Of a DNA stretch of 64,000 bases, positions 1-10,633 are shown piece after piece (within the stretch, counting starts at the first letter, position 1; the number at the start of each line of letters is the position of its first letter). Location of the stretch: positions 992,001 through 1,056,000 of the forward strand of contig NC_011666.1 of NCBI RefSeq assembly GCF_000021745.1, in the 5' to 3' direction. Source of the DNA: Methylocella silvestris BL2 (GTDB lineage: Bacteria > Pseudomonadota > Alphaproteobacteria > Rhizobiales > Beijerinckiaceae). Under the pieces are notes generated by a model. It worked only from the letters and a program-made list of their open reading frames with translations. It made no database searches and was not told where the DNA came from. The translations under genes and the position numbers were made by a program.

Positions 1-597
1 GACGCCGTTCGGCGCTTCCTCGACAACCCGGATCATCTTGTTTTCGTCTGCCCGCACCATAATATCGGCGAGGCCCATAACCTCTCCGACAGTGAGCGCC
101 GTCAGCTTCAAGAAGCCGCCTTCCTGCACCATGGCGATCGCACCATTCCGCCGCAACAACGCTTTGGCGGGTTCGGCCGCTCGCTTCTCGCAGCGCTTGG
201 GGTTCCGGTCGAAAATCATTTCGGGCTTCATCCCGCCGCAGCGCCGGATGGATCGCCGGCGCCGATCGAGATCGAAACCGCGCTCGACCGCCTGAACCTA
301 CTGGCCGGCGTCACGAGTTTCAATCTCCACCCGCATCTGCCGCATTTTGAACGTCTCGGCGACGCCGCCGTCAAACTCGACGTGCTCGCGCGGCAGGCGA
401 TCGATCTGACCGCGCCTCCCCACCCTTGTGTCGAGGCCGGACACACGACCTTCGACGCCCTGCTCCAGTCGCGGCCGGAGACTTTTGCCGGAGATCTGCT
501 GATTGGCGATGCAACGCTCTGGAGCTCCACGGCCGGAGGCCTCGACAGTCTTCGCCGTTTTTGGACGAATATCGTCGAGCGGCCCGCCCGATCTTGA
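1..597 (+). CDS. Hypothetical protein, 5' end cut by window edge
   Basis: Frame 1 is open from the first base to the TGA at 595-597, giving at least 198 residues of coding-like sequence with alphaproteobacterial codon bias, so this is the C-terminal part of a gene starting upstream. Visible features are an early VFVCPHHN stretch, a basic/Gln-rich segment after it, and a C-terminus ending in IVERPARS. There is no signal peptide or membrane helix in the visible part. I do not recognise the family. The only in-frame ATG (382) is internal to a reading frame that is clearly open further upstream. A 110-base gap separates it from the next gene. Confidence 0.55.
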   Translation, partial: DAVRRFLDNPDHLVFVCPHHNIGEAHNLSDSERRQLQEAAFLHHGDRTIPPQQRFGGFGRSLLAALGVPVENHFGLHPAAAPDGSPAPIEIETALDRLNLLAGVTSFNLHPHLPHFERLGDAAVKLDVLARQAIDLTAPPHPCVEAGHTTFDALLQSRPETFAGDLLIGDATLWSSTAGGLDSLRRFWTNIVERPARS

Positions 598-707
598 GCC
601 TCAATCGGTCTCGCGCGGCGCGCAAGCGACTCAAGTTTCGACTGTCATCCGTCGGGAAAAATTGGAGCAAGCATTGTTAAGCAATACAACCAGGTGACGG
701 ATCAAAA

Positions 708-1258
708 ATGGAAGAGCGGACGCTGCGCATACTGGAAGTGGCTGGATCTTGGATATCTGGTGTGGGCACATTGCTTGCTGTGTTGTGTCGCTCTACTTGG
801 CGAGACGCCAGACAGCTGTCATTCTCGATCTGAGCTCAGGACACAGACTTGTGGTAACGCCAGGCGAGGAGCACACTCCGGAGTTCGTGGTGATTAAGGC
901 AATTAACGCAGGACAACAGCCCATCACCCTTACCCATATCGGCTGGAGGATGGGCATTTTCAGAAAAAAGCTCTTCGTGCAAATCATCGGCGCCGATCTC
1001 CTGTCGAGCCCATTGCCAGTTCAACTGGCACCGGGGCAGCAGGCCCAATATTTTGTGCCGCTCGATCAGGACCCCAACTGGATAGAGCGCTTCGCGAAAA
1101 ACTTGAATTCACGGTTTCCCGCAGTTTCCGCTGCCACCCTCGAAGTCAGCGCATCGGCCACAATTGGGCCAATGATTTACAGAAAGGCCGAACGCGGCCT
1201 GACAACGATGCTAGTGGAAGCGCGTAAGAAGCTGAGCGTAAAGTTGTCTGACGCTTAG
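708..1258 (+). pseudogene. Small membrane-anchored hypothetical protein, apparent frameshift
   Basis: An ATG at 708 follows a good ribosome site (AGGTGA at 693-698) and encodes MEERTLRILEVAGSWISGVG..., the start of an N-terminal membrane helix. That frame ends at 837. The natural continuation (VVSLYLARRQT...) lies in the frame that ends at 1258. Adding one G near 782 joins GTLLAV to VVSLYLARRQ without a seam, giving about 183 residues: one N-terminal transmembrane helix, then a soluble domain with the pattern VVIKAINAGQQPITLTHIGW. No slippery heptamer is visible, so a one-base deletion or an assembly error is likelier than programmed frameshifting. The only late start in the second frame is a weak TTG at 749. 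Function unknown. Confidence 0.55.
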
Positions 1259-1345
1259 AGGACAGCCAATCTTGCAATTTGGTCCGGCCTTACCGACCCC
1301 TGGATTCGGCGCATAAGCGCAAAATACAAATAAAACTGGAAAGAT

Positions 1346-1419
1346 TGGAGCGGGTGAAGGGAATCGAACCCTCGTATTCAGCTTGGAAGGCTGCTGCTCT
1401 ACCATTGAGCTACACCCGC
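1346..1419 (-). tRNA. tRNA-Gly (anticodon TCC)
   Basis: Reverse complement gives a complete cloverleaf. The acceptor GCGGGTG pairs with CACCCGC. The D-arm contains AGCTCAATGGTAGAGC, the anticodon loop CTTCCAA, and the T-loop TTCGATT. A TCCA tail is encoded in the DNA (CCA at 1346-1348). The TCC anticodon reads GGA/GGG glycine codons. It stands alone between the frameshifted gene and the Sel1 gene. Confidence 0.95.
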
Positions 1420-1510
1420 GCAGCGTCCCTTCATCGAGGCGCCGACGAACAGCCCTATACGCGATTTTCGCGCGCCAAGTCAAAGCGGGCCGCGTTCAAA
1501 CGCGGCCTGC

Positions 1511-2083
1511 TCAAAGCCCCGTCTCGATCGGCAGGCAAGGCTGCGCCGGAGGCTGCGTAAAAGCGAGCAATTGCGCCGTCTGCCGCTGCAAAAGGGTCAG
1601 TTTCGACAGCACGGCGTCGCGCACGACGACCCAATGATCGCGTTCCGGCCCCGCGCCGGCGACCGCAAGATTAAGCCAAGTATAGGCAAGAACATAATCC
1701 TGCGGAACGCCGTGGCCTTTATCGTACATCAGGCCGAGTTCATATTGCGCATTGGCGAAGCCCTGATTGGCCGAGCACCGATACCAGGCCGCCGAGACGA
1801 CCCAGTTCTGCGGCACGCCCTGGCCGCGTTGATACATAAAACCGAGAAAGGCCTGGGCGCGCGGATCGCCGGACGCCGCCAGGGGCAGAAAAATTTCCGC
1901 CGCCTTGACGTAATTATGGGCGCGCGCCGCCGCGACGCCGACCTGCAGGCGATCTTGCGCCCGGCCGGGGACCGCGGCCGCGAAAAAGAGGCAAACGGCC
2001 ATCGCGCTGCGCAGGAAGCGGGCGCGCCGCGGGTCCCCCAGCCGCTCCGTCGAAGAACTTGCAGGATTCGCTAAAACGGCCAT
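1511..2083 (-). CDS. Secreted Sel1-repeat protein in the gspD operon
   Basis: About 190 residues. A basic N-terminus (RRARFLR) is followed by a hydrophobic stretch ending PGRAQ, a likely signal peptide. Then come two clear Sel1-type repeats (AQAFLGFMYQRGQGVPQNW and AQYELGLMYDKGHGVPQDY) and a helical C-terminus. Sel1 repeats are TPR-like helical pairs that mediate protein contacts. The ATG at 2083 is chosen because it lies 8 bases after the stop of the prepilin peptidase gene; longer versions of the frame would overlap that gene. Third in the gspD-prepilin peptidase operon, so a periplasmic accessory role in type II secretion is inferred from position only. Confidence 0.75.
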   Translation of the reverse strand: MAVLANPASSSTERLGDPRRARFLRSAMAVCLFFAAAVPGRAQDRLQVGVAAARAHNYVKAAEIFLPLAASGDPRAQAFLGFMYQRGQGVPQNWVVSAAWYRCSANQGFANAQYELGLMYDKGHGVPQDYVLAYTWLNLAVAGAGPERDHWVVVRDAVLSKLTLLQRQTAQLLAFTQPPAQPCLPIETGL

Positions 2084-2091
2084 GGCCTGCC

Positions 2092-2700
2092 TCAAAATCC
2101 AAAATTTCCGGTCTGAATGAGCCAGCCGAGCCAGATGGCCGGCGCGAGAAAGAGGCCGAACGGCAAACGCCCGGAGGGGTCGATGCGGCGGCGACCGGCC
2201 GACTGGACGAGCGCGTAGGCGGCGATCGCCGTGAGCGCGGCGATCTCGACGGCGACCGGCATCATCGGCCAGTCGAGCCACGCGCCGCCGGCCGCGGCGA
2301 GCTTGACGTCGCCAAATCCGATGCCCTCGCGGCCGCGCCAGCGATAATAAACTTCCCGCAGGGCGAAAAAGGCGAGGCCGAGGACGCAGGCGCGCAGGAT
2401 GGCGAATGCTACGCCCGTCACTGCGCCCTCCGGCGCGCCAACCGCCGCAGAGGCGAGCGCCAATGCGAAAACGGCGAGGCTCAATTCGTTCGGGATCAGA
2501 AAGGAACGCGCATCGATAATTGCGATGGCGAGCGTTAAAAGCGCCAGAGCCGCGCCGAACCAGCCGGAGACGCCCGGAGCGAAGGAAAGGCTCGCCGCAA
2601 CGGCGGCGGCGCCAAGGCCGGCCAGCGCGGCGATTCCGATCATGCGGCCCTCACGCGCGTCGCCGCCGCGGTAAAGGACGGCCGTCTCACGCCAACTCAT
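2092..2700 (-). CDS. gspO: Type IV prepilin peptidase (A24 family), short form
   Basis: 202-residue polytopic membrane protein that should cleave the leader of the type II pseudopilins encoded in the divergent arm (GspG, H, I, J, K). The two catalytic aspartates of A24 aspartic peptidases are visible: D63 in IIDARS and D131 in the GFGDVK motif. The usual N-terminal cytoplasmic methylase domain with its CxxC zinc motifs is absent, so this is the short TadV/CpaA-like form and N-methylation of the pseudopilins by this enzyme is doubtful. Its ATG overlaps the gspD stop (ATGA), so the two are translationally coupled. Confidence 0.85.
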   Translation of the reverse strand: MSWRETAVLYRGGDAREGRMIGIAALAGLGAAAVAASLSFAPGVSGWFGAALALLTLAIAIIDARSFLIPNELSLAVFALALASAAVGAPEGAVTGVAFAILRACVLGLAFFALREVYYRWRGREGIGFGDVKLAAAGGAWLDWPMMPVAVEIAALTAIAAYALVQSAGRRRIDPSGRLPFGLFLAPAIWLGWLIQTGNFGF

Positions 2701-5114
2701 TGCTGCAGCGCCCGCAGCGGGATCGGCGTCACTGCGCCCGTCGGATAGATGTCGCCGACCTTGTTGCCGCGCAGCTTGGAGCGCAGCTCCTCGGCCACGA
2801 AAGAGGCGTCGACGCCGTCGCGGATGATCTGCGGCCGGATGAAGATGATGAGTTCCGTTCGGCTGACCAGCCTGTTTGAGCTATTGTTGAAAAGATTGCC
2901 GAGGACAGGAATCTGGTCAGCGACCGGAATGCCGGCCTTTGTGCCATTGACGCCATCGCTGATCAGCCCGGCGAGCAGCACGGTCTGCCCGCTGGCGACG
3001 AGGATCGAACTCTTGACCTTGCGCTGCGAGAAGGTCGGTCCGAGCGCGCTCGTTCCCGCCTGATTGCTGATCTCCTGCTCGACGTCGAGCGAGACATTGC
3101 CATTGAAATTCACGCGCGGCTGCACGCGCAAGATGATGCCGGTGTTCTTATAGTCGATCGTGTTGACGACGGCGTTATTGGCCGAAAGCACCGTCGCCGA
3201 ACCGGTCTGGATCGGGATTTCATCGCCCACCTGCAGAGTCGCGACCTGATTGTCGACGACGACCAGCGAAGGATTGGAGAGCACCTTGACGTCGGTATAT
3301 TGATGCAGCGCGTTGATGATGGCGCGCGGGCTCAACGCATTGCCGATGGTGAGATTGAAGCCGGGCAATGTGCCGGCGGCAGAGGCGACGCCTCCCGTCT
3401 GCGCCAGCGGCACGCCCGCCGCCGTATTGGTGACGAAGCCATTGTTGGCGCCAAGTCCGAGATTGCTGCTGCCGAGGAAAAACTGCACGCCATAGTTCAG
3501 CGTGTCGTTCAACGTCACCTCGGCGATGGTCAGGTCAATCGCGACCTGCAGCTTTGGCCGGTCGAGCTGCTCCAGCGCTTTTTCGATGATCCGGTAGCTT
3601 TCCTGATTGGCGTAGATGACGACGGAATTATTGGCCGCGTCGGCCATGATCCTGACGCCCGGAAGCAGCACGGGACCTTTGCCGCCGCCGCCGCCGCCAA
3701 GTCCTCCCGAGCTGGAGCCTGCGCCGCCCCCCGCCGAACTATCGGCGCCGCCTGCGGCGCCCGCGGCGGTGCCGAGCGTGCCGAACGGGCTCTGCGAACC
3801 GGCGCCTGACGATGAACCTGCGCCAGCGCCAAGGGATGACGAGGAACTACTGGAGCCAGAGCCGGCGCCAAGCGATGAACCGGCCGATCCGCCTCCGCCC
3901 GCCGATGCGGCGAGAGACGCGGTTCCGCCCGTCAGGCGGTCGGTGGTGGACACAGAGGAGCCGGACCCTGGCGCCAGCGAATTCGCGGCGCTGTCGCTGC
4001 TGCCGCCGCCGCCGGTGAAGAGGTCGCTGAGCAGTCTTGCGATCAGCTTCGCATCGCCGTAGCGGACGCGGTAAACCTTGACGCCGGTGCTTGCCGTCGC
4101 CGATCCGTCAAGACGGGCGATCCAGGTCGCCGCCGCGCGCAAAAGCTCGGGCTTGCGCGCCACCACGAGCACGGCGTTGGAGCGGTTCATCGCCTGCAGC
4201 TTCACCATGTTCTGGCTGAGGCCGGCCTCGCCCGAGTCGAGAATCTTCTCGAGTTCGACGACGATCGGCTCGGGAGTCGTGTTCTTCACCGGAAAAATGC
4301 CGACCGATTGGCCGCGCATCCAGTCCTGGTCGAAGCTGAGGACCGTGTCGACGGCGGTGCGGCGCTCGACCCCGGTGCCGACGATGATGACCATATTCGT
4401 CCCGGAATCGACACGGATCGCGCCGGGCCGCGTGGCGAAGCCTTCGAGCAGCTTGTTGATGGTCTGGACCGAAACATGCTGGACCGGAACCACGGTCATA
4501 CCGTAGCCCGGCTCGAGCCGGGAGCCGCCGCGATCGACGCTTCCATTTCCGACGGCGTCGTCGACCGGAATGATGCGATAGCCGCCGGCGTCATTCACCA
4601 GGACGGCGTTGCTGGTGCGCAGCGCGCTCTCGAGGACGGACAGCAGCCGCGATTTCGGCACGGGCCGCCCCGACGACAGCGTGATTGTGCCCTGCACGCG
4701 CGGGTCGACGGCATAGCCGACGCCAAGCACGTCGCCGAGGATGACCTTGGCCACCGCGGTGATCGGCGCATTTTCAAAGTTGAGATCGACGCCCCCGCCG
4801 CCAGCGCCGGATCCTGCGCCGGCGCTATCGCTTCCGCCAGGGGGAGGCGCGGCACCGTCCGCGGCGCTGCCATAGTAGAGCTGCGGACGGTCATTGCCGC
4901 CGACGCCGGTGTTAACCGTATCGCTCGATTTCGGAAAGCGCGGCTGCAGATCGAGGCCGCGAACGCGATCGACGGCGTCCGGCGCTTCATTGCCGCCGCC
5001 GATCAGCGGCGTCTGCGCGCAGGCTGCAACGAGAACGATGATACATACGATCAAGCCAGCCGAAATCGCGCGGCTCGAAAGATAAACTTTGGCGCGGCCC
5101 TGGAGTCTCAACAA
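2697..5114 (-). CDS. gspD: Type II secretion outer-membrane secretin GspD
   Basis: 805 residues. It forms the outer-membrane channel through which folded substrates leave the periplasm. A hydrophobic N-terminus ends in a lipobox-like LVAACAQ (C32), suggesting a lipoprotein secretin. N0-N3 domains span roughly residues 108-520 and the beta-barrel secretin domain roughly 525-770, with the conserved VPVADQIPVLGNLF and TELIIFIRPQII segments. The N3 region carries an exceptionally long Gly/Ser/Ala-rich insertion (about residues 368-480). First gene of the minus arm, divergent from gspE across about 200 bases. Confidence 0.93.
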   Translation of the reverse strand: MLRLQGRAKVYLSSRAISAGLIVCIIVLVAACAQTPLIGGGNEAPDAVDRVRGLDLQPRFPKSSDTVNTGVGGNDRPQLYYGSAADGAAPPPGGSDSAGAGSGAGGGGVDLNFENAPITAVAKVILGDVLGVGYAVDPRVQGTITLSSGRPVPKSRLLSVLESALRTSNAVLVNDAGGYRIIPVDDAVGNGSVDRGGSRLEPGYGMTVVPVQHVSVQTINKLLEGFATRPGAIRVDSGTNMVIIVGTGVERRTAVDTVLSFDQDWMRGQSVGIFPVKNTTPEPIVVELEKILDSGEAGLSQNMVKLQAMNRSNAVLVVARKPELLRAAATWIARLDGSATASTGVKVYRVRYGDAKLIARLLSDLFTGGGGSSDSAANSLAPGSGSSVSTTDRLTGGTASLAASAGGGGSAGSSLGAGSGSSSSSSSLGAGAGSSSGAGSQSPFGTLGTAAGAAGGADSSAGGGAGSSSGGLGGGGGGKGPVLLPGVRIMADAANNSVVIYANQESYRIIEKALEQLDRPKLQVAIDLTIAEVTLNDTLNYGVQFFLGSSNLGLGANNGFVTNTAAGVPLAQTGGVASAAGTLPGFNLTIGNALSPRAIINALHQYTDVKVLSNPSLVVVDNQVATLQVGDEIPIQTGSATVLSANNAVVNTIDYKNTGIILRVQPRVNFNGNVSLDVEQEISNQAGTSALGPTFSQRKVKSSILVASGQTVLLAGLISDGVNGTKAGIPVADQIPVLGNLFNNSSNRLVSRTELIIFIRPQIIRDGVDASFVAEELRSKLRGNKVGDIYPTGAVTPIPLRALQQ

Positions 5115-5310
5115 TAACCCTACTCGAACTAGATGCGGCTGAGGACCGAACCGACGCGTTAGCGATGAATGTCACAGTTTGATACTATGATGAAGCCTTG
5201 CCCGCCAGCAGGGGAGACGCCGCAGCCAGACGAGCTTTCTAAACGGCTTCTTACGACCATATTCAGGCATTACGACGAAATTTACGCAACCTTTCGCCAG
5301 GCGCGATCTC

Positions 5311-6996
<1,686 letters not shown>

Positions 6997-7126
6997 GGCC
7001 GGCGCCGAAGCCGCCGCGCCGGCTCGCGGCGAAGACCCGGACGGCCTCGGAGATTTGTATTGACAGACTCCCCGAACCGCGCCGACTTTCGCGCACCCTA
7101 TCCGCGTCCTCGCCGGATCTCGTTAT

Positions 7127-8341
7127 ATGCTCAGTTTTCGCTATTCCGCGCTGACCCAGACGGGCGAAGTCGTCAGCGGCGTCATCGCGGCCGAAAGCGC
7201 GGCCGAGGTCGCGCTGCGCATCGAATATCTTGGCCTCATCCCGGTCGACACCAAGCTCGATGACGCCGGCAAAAACGCGGCGCGCTTCGGCCTCAGCTTC
7301 ACCGCCGCGCCGCGCTTCGAGGAAGTCACCTTCTTCACCGGCGATCTCGCCTTGCTGCTGCGCACGGGCGCGCGCATCAACGAAGCCTTGGAGCTTGTCG
7401 CAACCGACTCCGACGTCGGACGCCTGCGTCCGACGATCGCGAAGCTGACAGCGGCGATTCTGGGCGGCGAGAGCTTCGCCGACTCGCTCGCCCATCACCC
7501 CGCCTTGTTCCCGCCGATGTATGTCGCGCTTGTTCGCGTCGGCGAAACATCGGGCAATCTCGTTCCCGTGCTCGAGGCGATCGCGGCCGAGCGCACGCGC
7601 GCCGAGGCATTGCGGCGCAAGGTTGGCGACGCTCTGCGCTATCCGGCCTTCGTGCTCTCCGCCGCCGGGGCCGTGCTGATTTTCTTTCTGACTTTCGTGC
7701 TGCCGCAATTCGGGGCCGTGCTGCGCGACTTCAACGCCAAGCTCGATCCAATCGTGACGGGCTTCCTCGCCCTGTCGGATTTCTTCTCGGCCAACAAAGC
7801 GGCGCTTGGCCTCGGATTCGTGGCGGCGGGCGCCGCCGCGTTTTTCCTGCTGCGCCGGCCGCAGACGCGCAACGCCCTGATGCGCGCTTTGGCGCGGCTG
7901 CCGCTCGTCAGCCGGATCATGAGCTATCATCAAACGGCTGTCTTTTGCCGCAATCTCGGCGTGCTGCTCGCCGCCGGGGTGACGCTGACCGCCACCTTGC
8001 GCATTCTCGCCGACATGATGGCGACCGCTGGCGGCTCGCCAGCTTGGCAGCAAACGGTCGATCGCGTGCGCCACGGCGGCAAGTTGTCAGACGCGCTTAG
8101 CGACACCCGCGCTCTGCCGCCGATGGCGGTGCGCACCTTGAGGCTGGGCGAAGATTCCGGGCAATTGCCTCTGCTCGCGGAGCGCATCGCCGGATATTAT
8201 GAGGTGAAGCTGCAACGCAGCCTCGACAAGCTCGTCGGCGTCATCGGGCCATTGGCGATCGTCACGATCAGCATCATCGTCGGCGGCCTGATCGTCTCGA
8301 TCATGACGGCGCTCATGTCGGTCAGCCAGGTGGTGGGCTGA
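7127..8341 (+). CDS. gspF: Type II secretion inner-membrane platform protein GspF
   Basis: 404 residues with two tandem T2SSF domains (about 68-192 and 270-392). Three hydrophobic segments (about 174-195, 226-243 and 370-395) fit the usual GspF topology. The repeated sequence RVGETSGNL / RLGEDSGQL is the internal signature of the duplicated domain. GspF links the GspE ATPase to the pseudopilus in the inner membrane. It lies between gspE and gspG in the usual order. Confidence 0.95.
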   Translation: MLSFRYSALTQTGEVVSGVIAAESAAEVALRIEYLGLIPVDTKLDDAGKNAARFGLSFTAAPRFEEVTFFTGDLALLLRTGARINEALELVATDSDVGRLRPTIAKLTAAILGGESFADSLAHHPALFPPMYVALVRVGETSGNLVPVLEAIAAERTRAEALRRKVGDALRYPAFVLSAAGAVLIFFLTFVLPQFGAVLRDFNAKLDPIVTGFLALSDFFSANKAALGLGFVAAGAAAFFLLRRPQTRNALMRALARLPLVSRIMSYHQTAVFCRNLGVLLAAGVTLTATLRILADMMATAGGSPAWQQTVDRVRHGGKLSDALSDTRALPPMAVRTLRLGEDSGQLPLLAERIAGYYEVKLQRSLDKLVGVIGPLAIVTISIIVGGLIVSIMTALMSVSQVVG

Positions 8342-8462
8342 GATGATCAAATGACCTGCTCCGACACCGATCGGGAGAGCGGCAAGCGGCGGGACAGGCT
8401 CATGGTTTGGTCGCAATAATCGATCAGAAGAATTGCGGGACACATTGAACAACGGTCGCGGA

Positions 8463-8981
8463 ATGAACAACGTCAAAACATCCTTCGTCGCCTTCTTTCG
8501 GCTCGGCGCGCAGCCCGGCGGGACATCCCTTTCCCGCCGCGCCGGCGAGGCGGGATTCACCCTCGTCGAAATTCTGGTCGTCATCACCATCATCGGCCTG
8601 ATCATGGGCCTCGTCGGCCCGCGCGTTCTGAATTATCTCTCGGAATCCAAGGTCAAGGCGGCGACCATCCAAATCGAAAGCCTTTCGAGTTCGCTCGACC
8701 TCTATTTCCTCGATATGGGGCGCTATCCGACAACGGCGCAGGGGCTGACGGCGCTGGTTCAGCGGCCGGGTGGCGCAACCTCCTGGAACGGCCCATATAT
8801 AAAGGGCAACAATGTCCCGCTCGATCCTTGGTCGCATGCCTATATTTACCGTTCGCCGGCGGAGCGCGGTCCATTCGAAATTACATCGCTCGGCTCCGAC
8901 GGGCAGGAAGGCGGCGCGGGTCTCGCCGCCGACATCAAAAGCACGGAAATCGGAGGCCTGAAGAAAGCGGAGAGCCGATGA
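8463..8981 (+). CDS. gspG: Major pseudopilin GspG
   Basis: 172 residues from the ATG at 8463; an in-frame TTG at 8433 is an alternative. A long basic leader ends at the prepilin site GEAG|FTLVEILVV with glutamate at mature position 5. After the hydrophobic helix come the GspG hallmarks: LDLYFLDMGRYPTTAQGLTAL and a C-terminal segment with WSHAYIYRSPAERGPFEITSLGSDG. It builds the periplasmic pseudopilus. The stop overlaps the gspH start (ATGA). Confidence 0.93.
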   Translation: MNNVKTSFVAFFRLGAQPGGTSLSRRAGEAGFTLVEILVVITIIGLIMGLVGPRVLNYLSESKVKAATIQIESLSSSLDLYFLDMGRYPTTAQGLTALVQRPGGATSWNGPYIKGNNVPLDPWSHAYIYRSPAERGPFEITSLGSDGQEGGAGLAADIKSTEIGGLKKAESR

Positions 8982-9439
8982 ACTCACGACGCGGTCAAGG
9001 CGGCTTCACTTTGCTTGAGACGGTCTGCGTGCTCGCCATCATCGCGATCCTCGCGGCGCTTGTGATGCCGGCCTTTCCGCGCGGCACCTCGCCGGCCCAG
9101 CTTCAGGCGCTGGCGATGGCGACGGCGACCATTCTCAAGGCCGACCGCAATGCCGCTATGCGCCGCGGCGCGCCGGTCTCGACCGAAATCGATACGGCGG
9201 GGCGCGTCATCCGCTCTGGCGCCAGTCAAAATCGCGTTATCGTGCCGGAGGACGTCAATTTCAGCGCCATGCTGGCGGACACCTGCGATCAGCGCGCCGG
9301 CGGCACGACGATCTCCTTCTTCGCGTCCGGATTGTCCTGCGGCGGCGCGCTCTCCCTGTCGCGGCTGGGCGAGACCCTCGAAGTACGCGTCGCCTGGCTC
9401 ACCGGAGGCGTCGAAATTGTGCCCCAGAAAACCTTTTGA
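8978..9439 (+). CDS. gspH: Minor pseudopilin GspH
   Basis: 153 residues. The prepilin cleavage motif GQGG|FTLLETVCVLAII lies near the N-terminus, followed by a hydrophobic helix and a soluble GspH/FimT-like domain with two cysteines (TCDQ and LSCGG), which may form a disulfide. The ATG at 8978 overlaps the gspG stop, and longer in-frame extensions would lie inside gspG. GspH is a tip or sub-tip pseudopilin in the family. The next gene begins inside its 3' end. Confidence 0.85.
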   Translation: MNSRRGQGGFTLLETVCVLAIIAILAALVMPAFPRGTSPAQLQALAMATATILKADRNAAMRRGAPVSTEIDTAGRVIRSGASQNRVIVPEDVNFSAMLADTCDQRAGGTTISFFASGLSCGGALSLSRLGETLEVRVAWLTGGVEIVPQKTF

Positions 9440-9872
9440 GCCGCCGCGTTTTTTTCGCCGGTCGCTAAGGCCGGCTTTTGTCCGGGCTTCGGGCCGCGCC
9501 GGCTTTACCCTCATCGAAGCGCTGGTCGCCCTCGCCGTCATCGCCGTCTGCCTTGCCGCAATCGGCTCGCTGGTGGCGTCGAATTCCCGCTCCGTGCGGC
9601 AGGTCGAGCAGAGGCTGACGCTCGTCTCCGCGTTGCGCAAGATCGAGGCGGCCCTGCCCGACCGCGGCCATCTCACCGAGGAGCTGTCGGGCGATATGGG
9701 CGAAGCAGGTTTCCTGATTGGCTCGACGCCCTTCCCCGACCCTTCGCCGCCGCCTTCCGACAAGACCGCGCCGGCCTGGACGCCGCAGAAGATCGTCATC
9801 AAGGTGCGCAGCGAATCGGGCGCGACGATCGAGGTCGAAACGCTGCGCCTCGTTCCGAGCGAGACCAAATGA
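9417..9872 (+). CDS. gspI: Minor pseudopilin GspI
   Basis: 151 residues from a TTG at 9417. This start is chosen because GGAGG at 9404-9408 lies 8 bases upstream and no ATG or GTG fits before the prepilin motif. The leader is basic and ends GRAG|FTLIEALVALAVIAV. The soluble part is short, as in GspI, which nucleates the tip complex with GspJ and GspK. It overlaps gspH by 23 bases, and its stop overlaps the gspJ ATG. Confidence 0.85.
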   Translation: MCPRKPFEPPRFFRRSLRPAFVRASGRAGFTLIEALVALAVIAVCLAAIGSLVASNSRSVRQVEQRLTLVSALRKIEAALPDRGHLTEELSGDMGEAGFLIGSTPFPDPSPPPSDKTAPAWTPQKIVIKVRSESGATIEVETLRLVPSETK

Positions 9873-10633
9873 GCTTTACCGGAGCCGCTGCAAATCCCCG
9901 GCAAAGCGAGGCGGGCTTCACGCTATTCGAGGCGCTCGTCGCGGTCGCCCTGATGGGCCTCATTCTATCAATTCTTGGCGTCATCACCGGGCAATGGCTG
10001 CCCCGCTGGCGCGCCGGTTTCCATCGGATCGAACGGACGGAACTCGTCAGCCTCGCGCTGGATCGGATCACCTCGGATCTCGCCGCCGCCGAATATATGA
10101 CGCCGATCGGCGATCCCAATATTCTGTTCTATGGCTCAGCCGACTCGGTCACTTTCGTGCGCGCGCCAATCGGCCCCAAACCCTCGACGGGACCGGCGCC
10201 CACCGGACTCGAGATCATCAAAATCGCCGGCGGCGATGACGGCGGTCTCAGCCGCTCGCGCGCCGTCTTCACGCCGCAGTCAAGCGTCGCCGCGAAATCC
10301 GAGGATTTTGAATTTTCGGACAAGAGCCTGCTGCTGCGGCCCCCCCTGAAAATTTCATTCGGCTTCGCGGGGGCGGATCGCGTCTGGAGCGAAGCCTGGA
10401 CCGACTCGAACCGCCTGCCGGCCGCCGTTCGCATTACCGTGCGCGACGGTCCCTCGGATGAGATCCTCGCCGCCTCGACGGCGGCGCTGATCCATGTCAA
10501 TGCGCCCGCCTCTTGCGCCGCAACGGGAGGCGGCTCGCAATGTCTGTCCGAACCCGGCAAGGCGCGCGAGCCCGCCGCGCCCAATGCGTCGCCCCCTGCC
10601 GGCTCGGCGCCCCCGCATGGCGCTGTGTTATGA
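9869..10633 (+). CDS. gspJ: Minor pseudopilin GspJ
   Basis: 254 residues with the prepilin motif SEAG|FTLFEALVAVALMGL near residue 15 and a following GspJ-type beta domain (LALDRITSDLAAAEYM, then a segment rich in beta strands). The C-terminus is a Pro/Ala-rich tail of about 30 residues, possibly disordered. Part of the GspI-J-K tip trimer of the pseudopilus. ATGA overlaps link it to both gspI and gspK. Confidence 0.88.
   Translation: MSFTGAAANPRQSEAGFTLFEALVAVALMGLILSILGVITGQWLPRWRAGFHRIERTELVSLALDRITSDLAAAEYMTPIGDPNILFYGSADSVTFVRAPIGPKPSTGPAPTGLEIIKIAGGDDGGLSRSRAVFTPQSSVAAKSEDFEFSDKSLLLRPPLKISFGFAGADRVWSEAWTDSNRLPAAVRITVRDGPSDEILAASTAALIHVNAPASCAATGGGSQCLSEPGKAREPAAPNASPPAGSAPPHGAVL

Noticed and set aside
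3675-4013. Repeat-rich stretch that might be taken for a CRISPR or mobile element remnant
   Set aside because: It is in-frame Gly/Ser/Ala codons of gspD, with no regular repeat-spacer structure.
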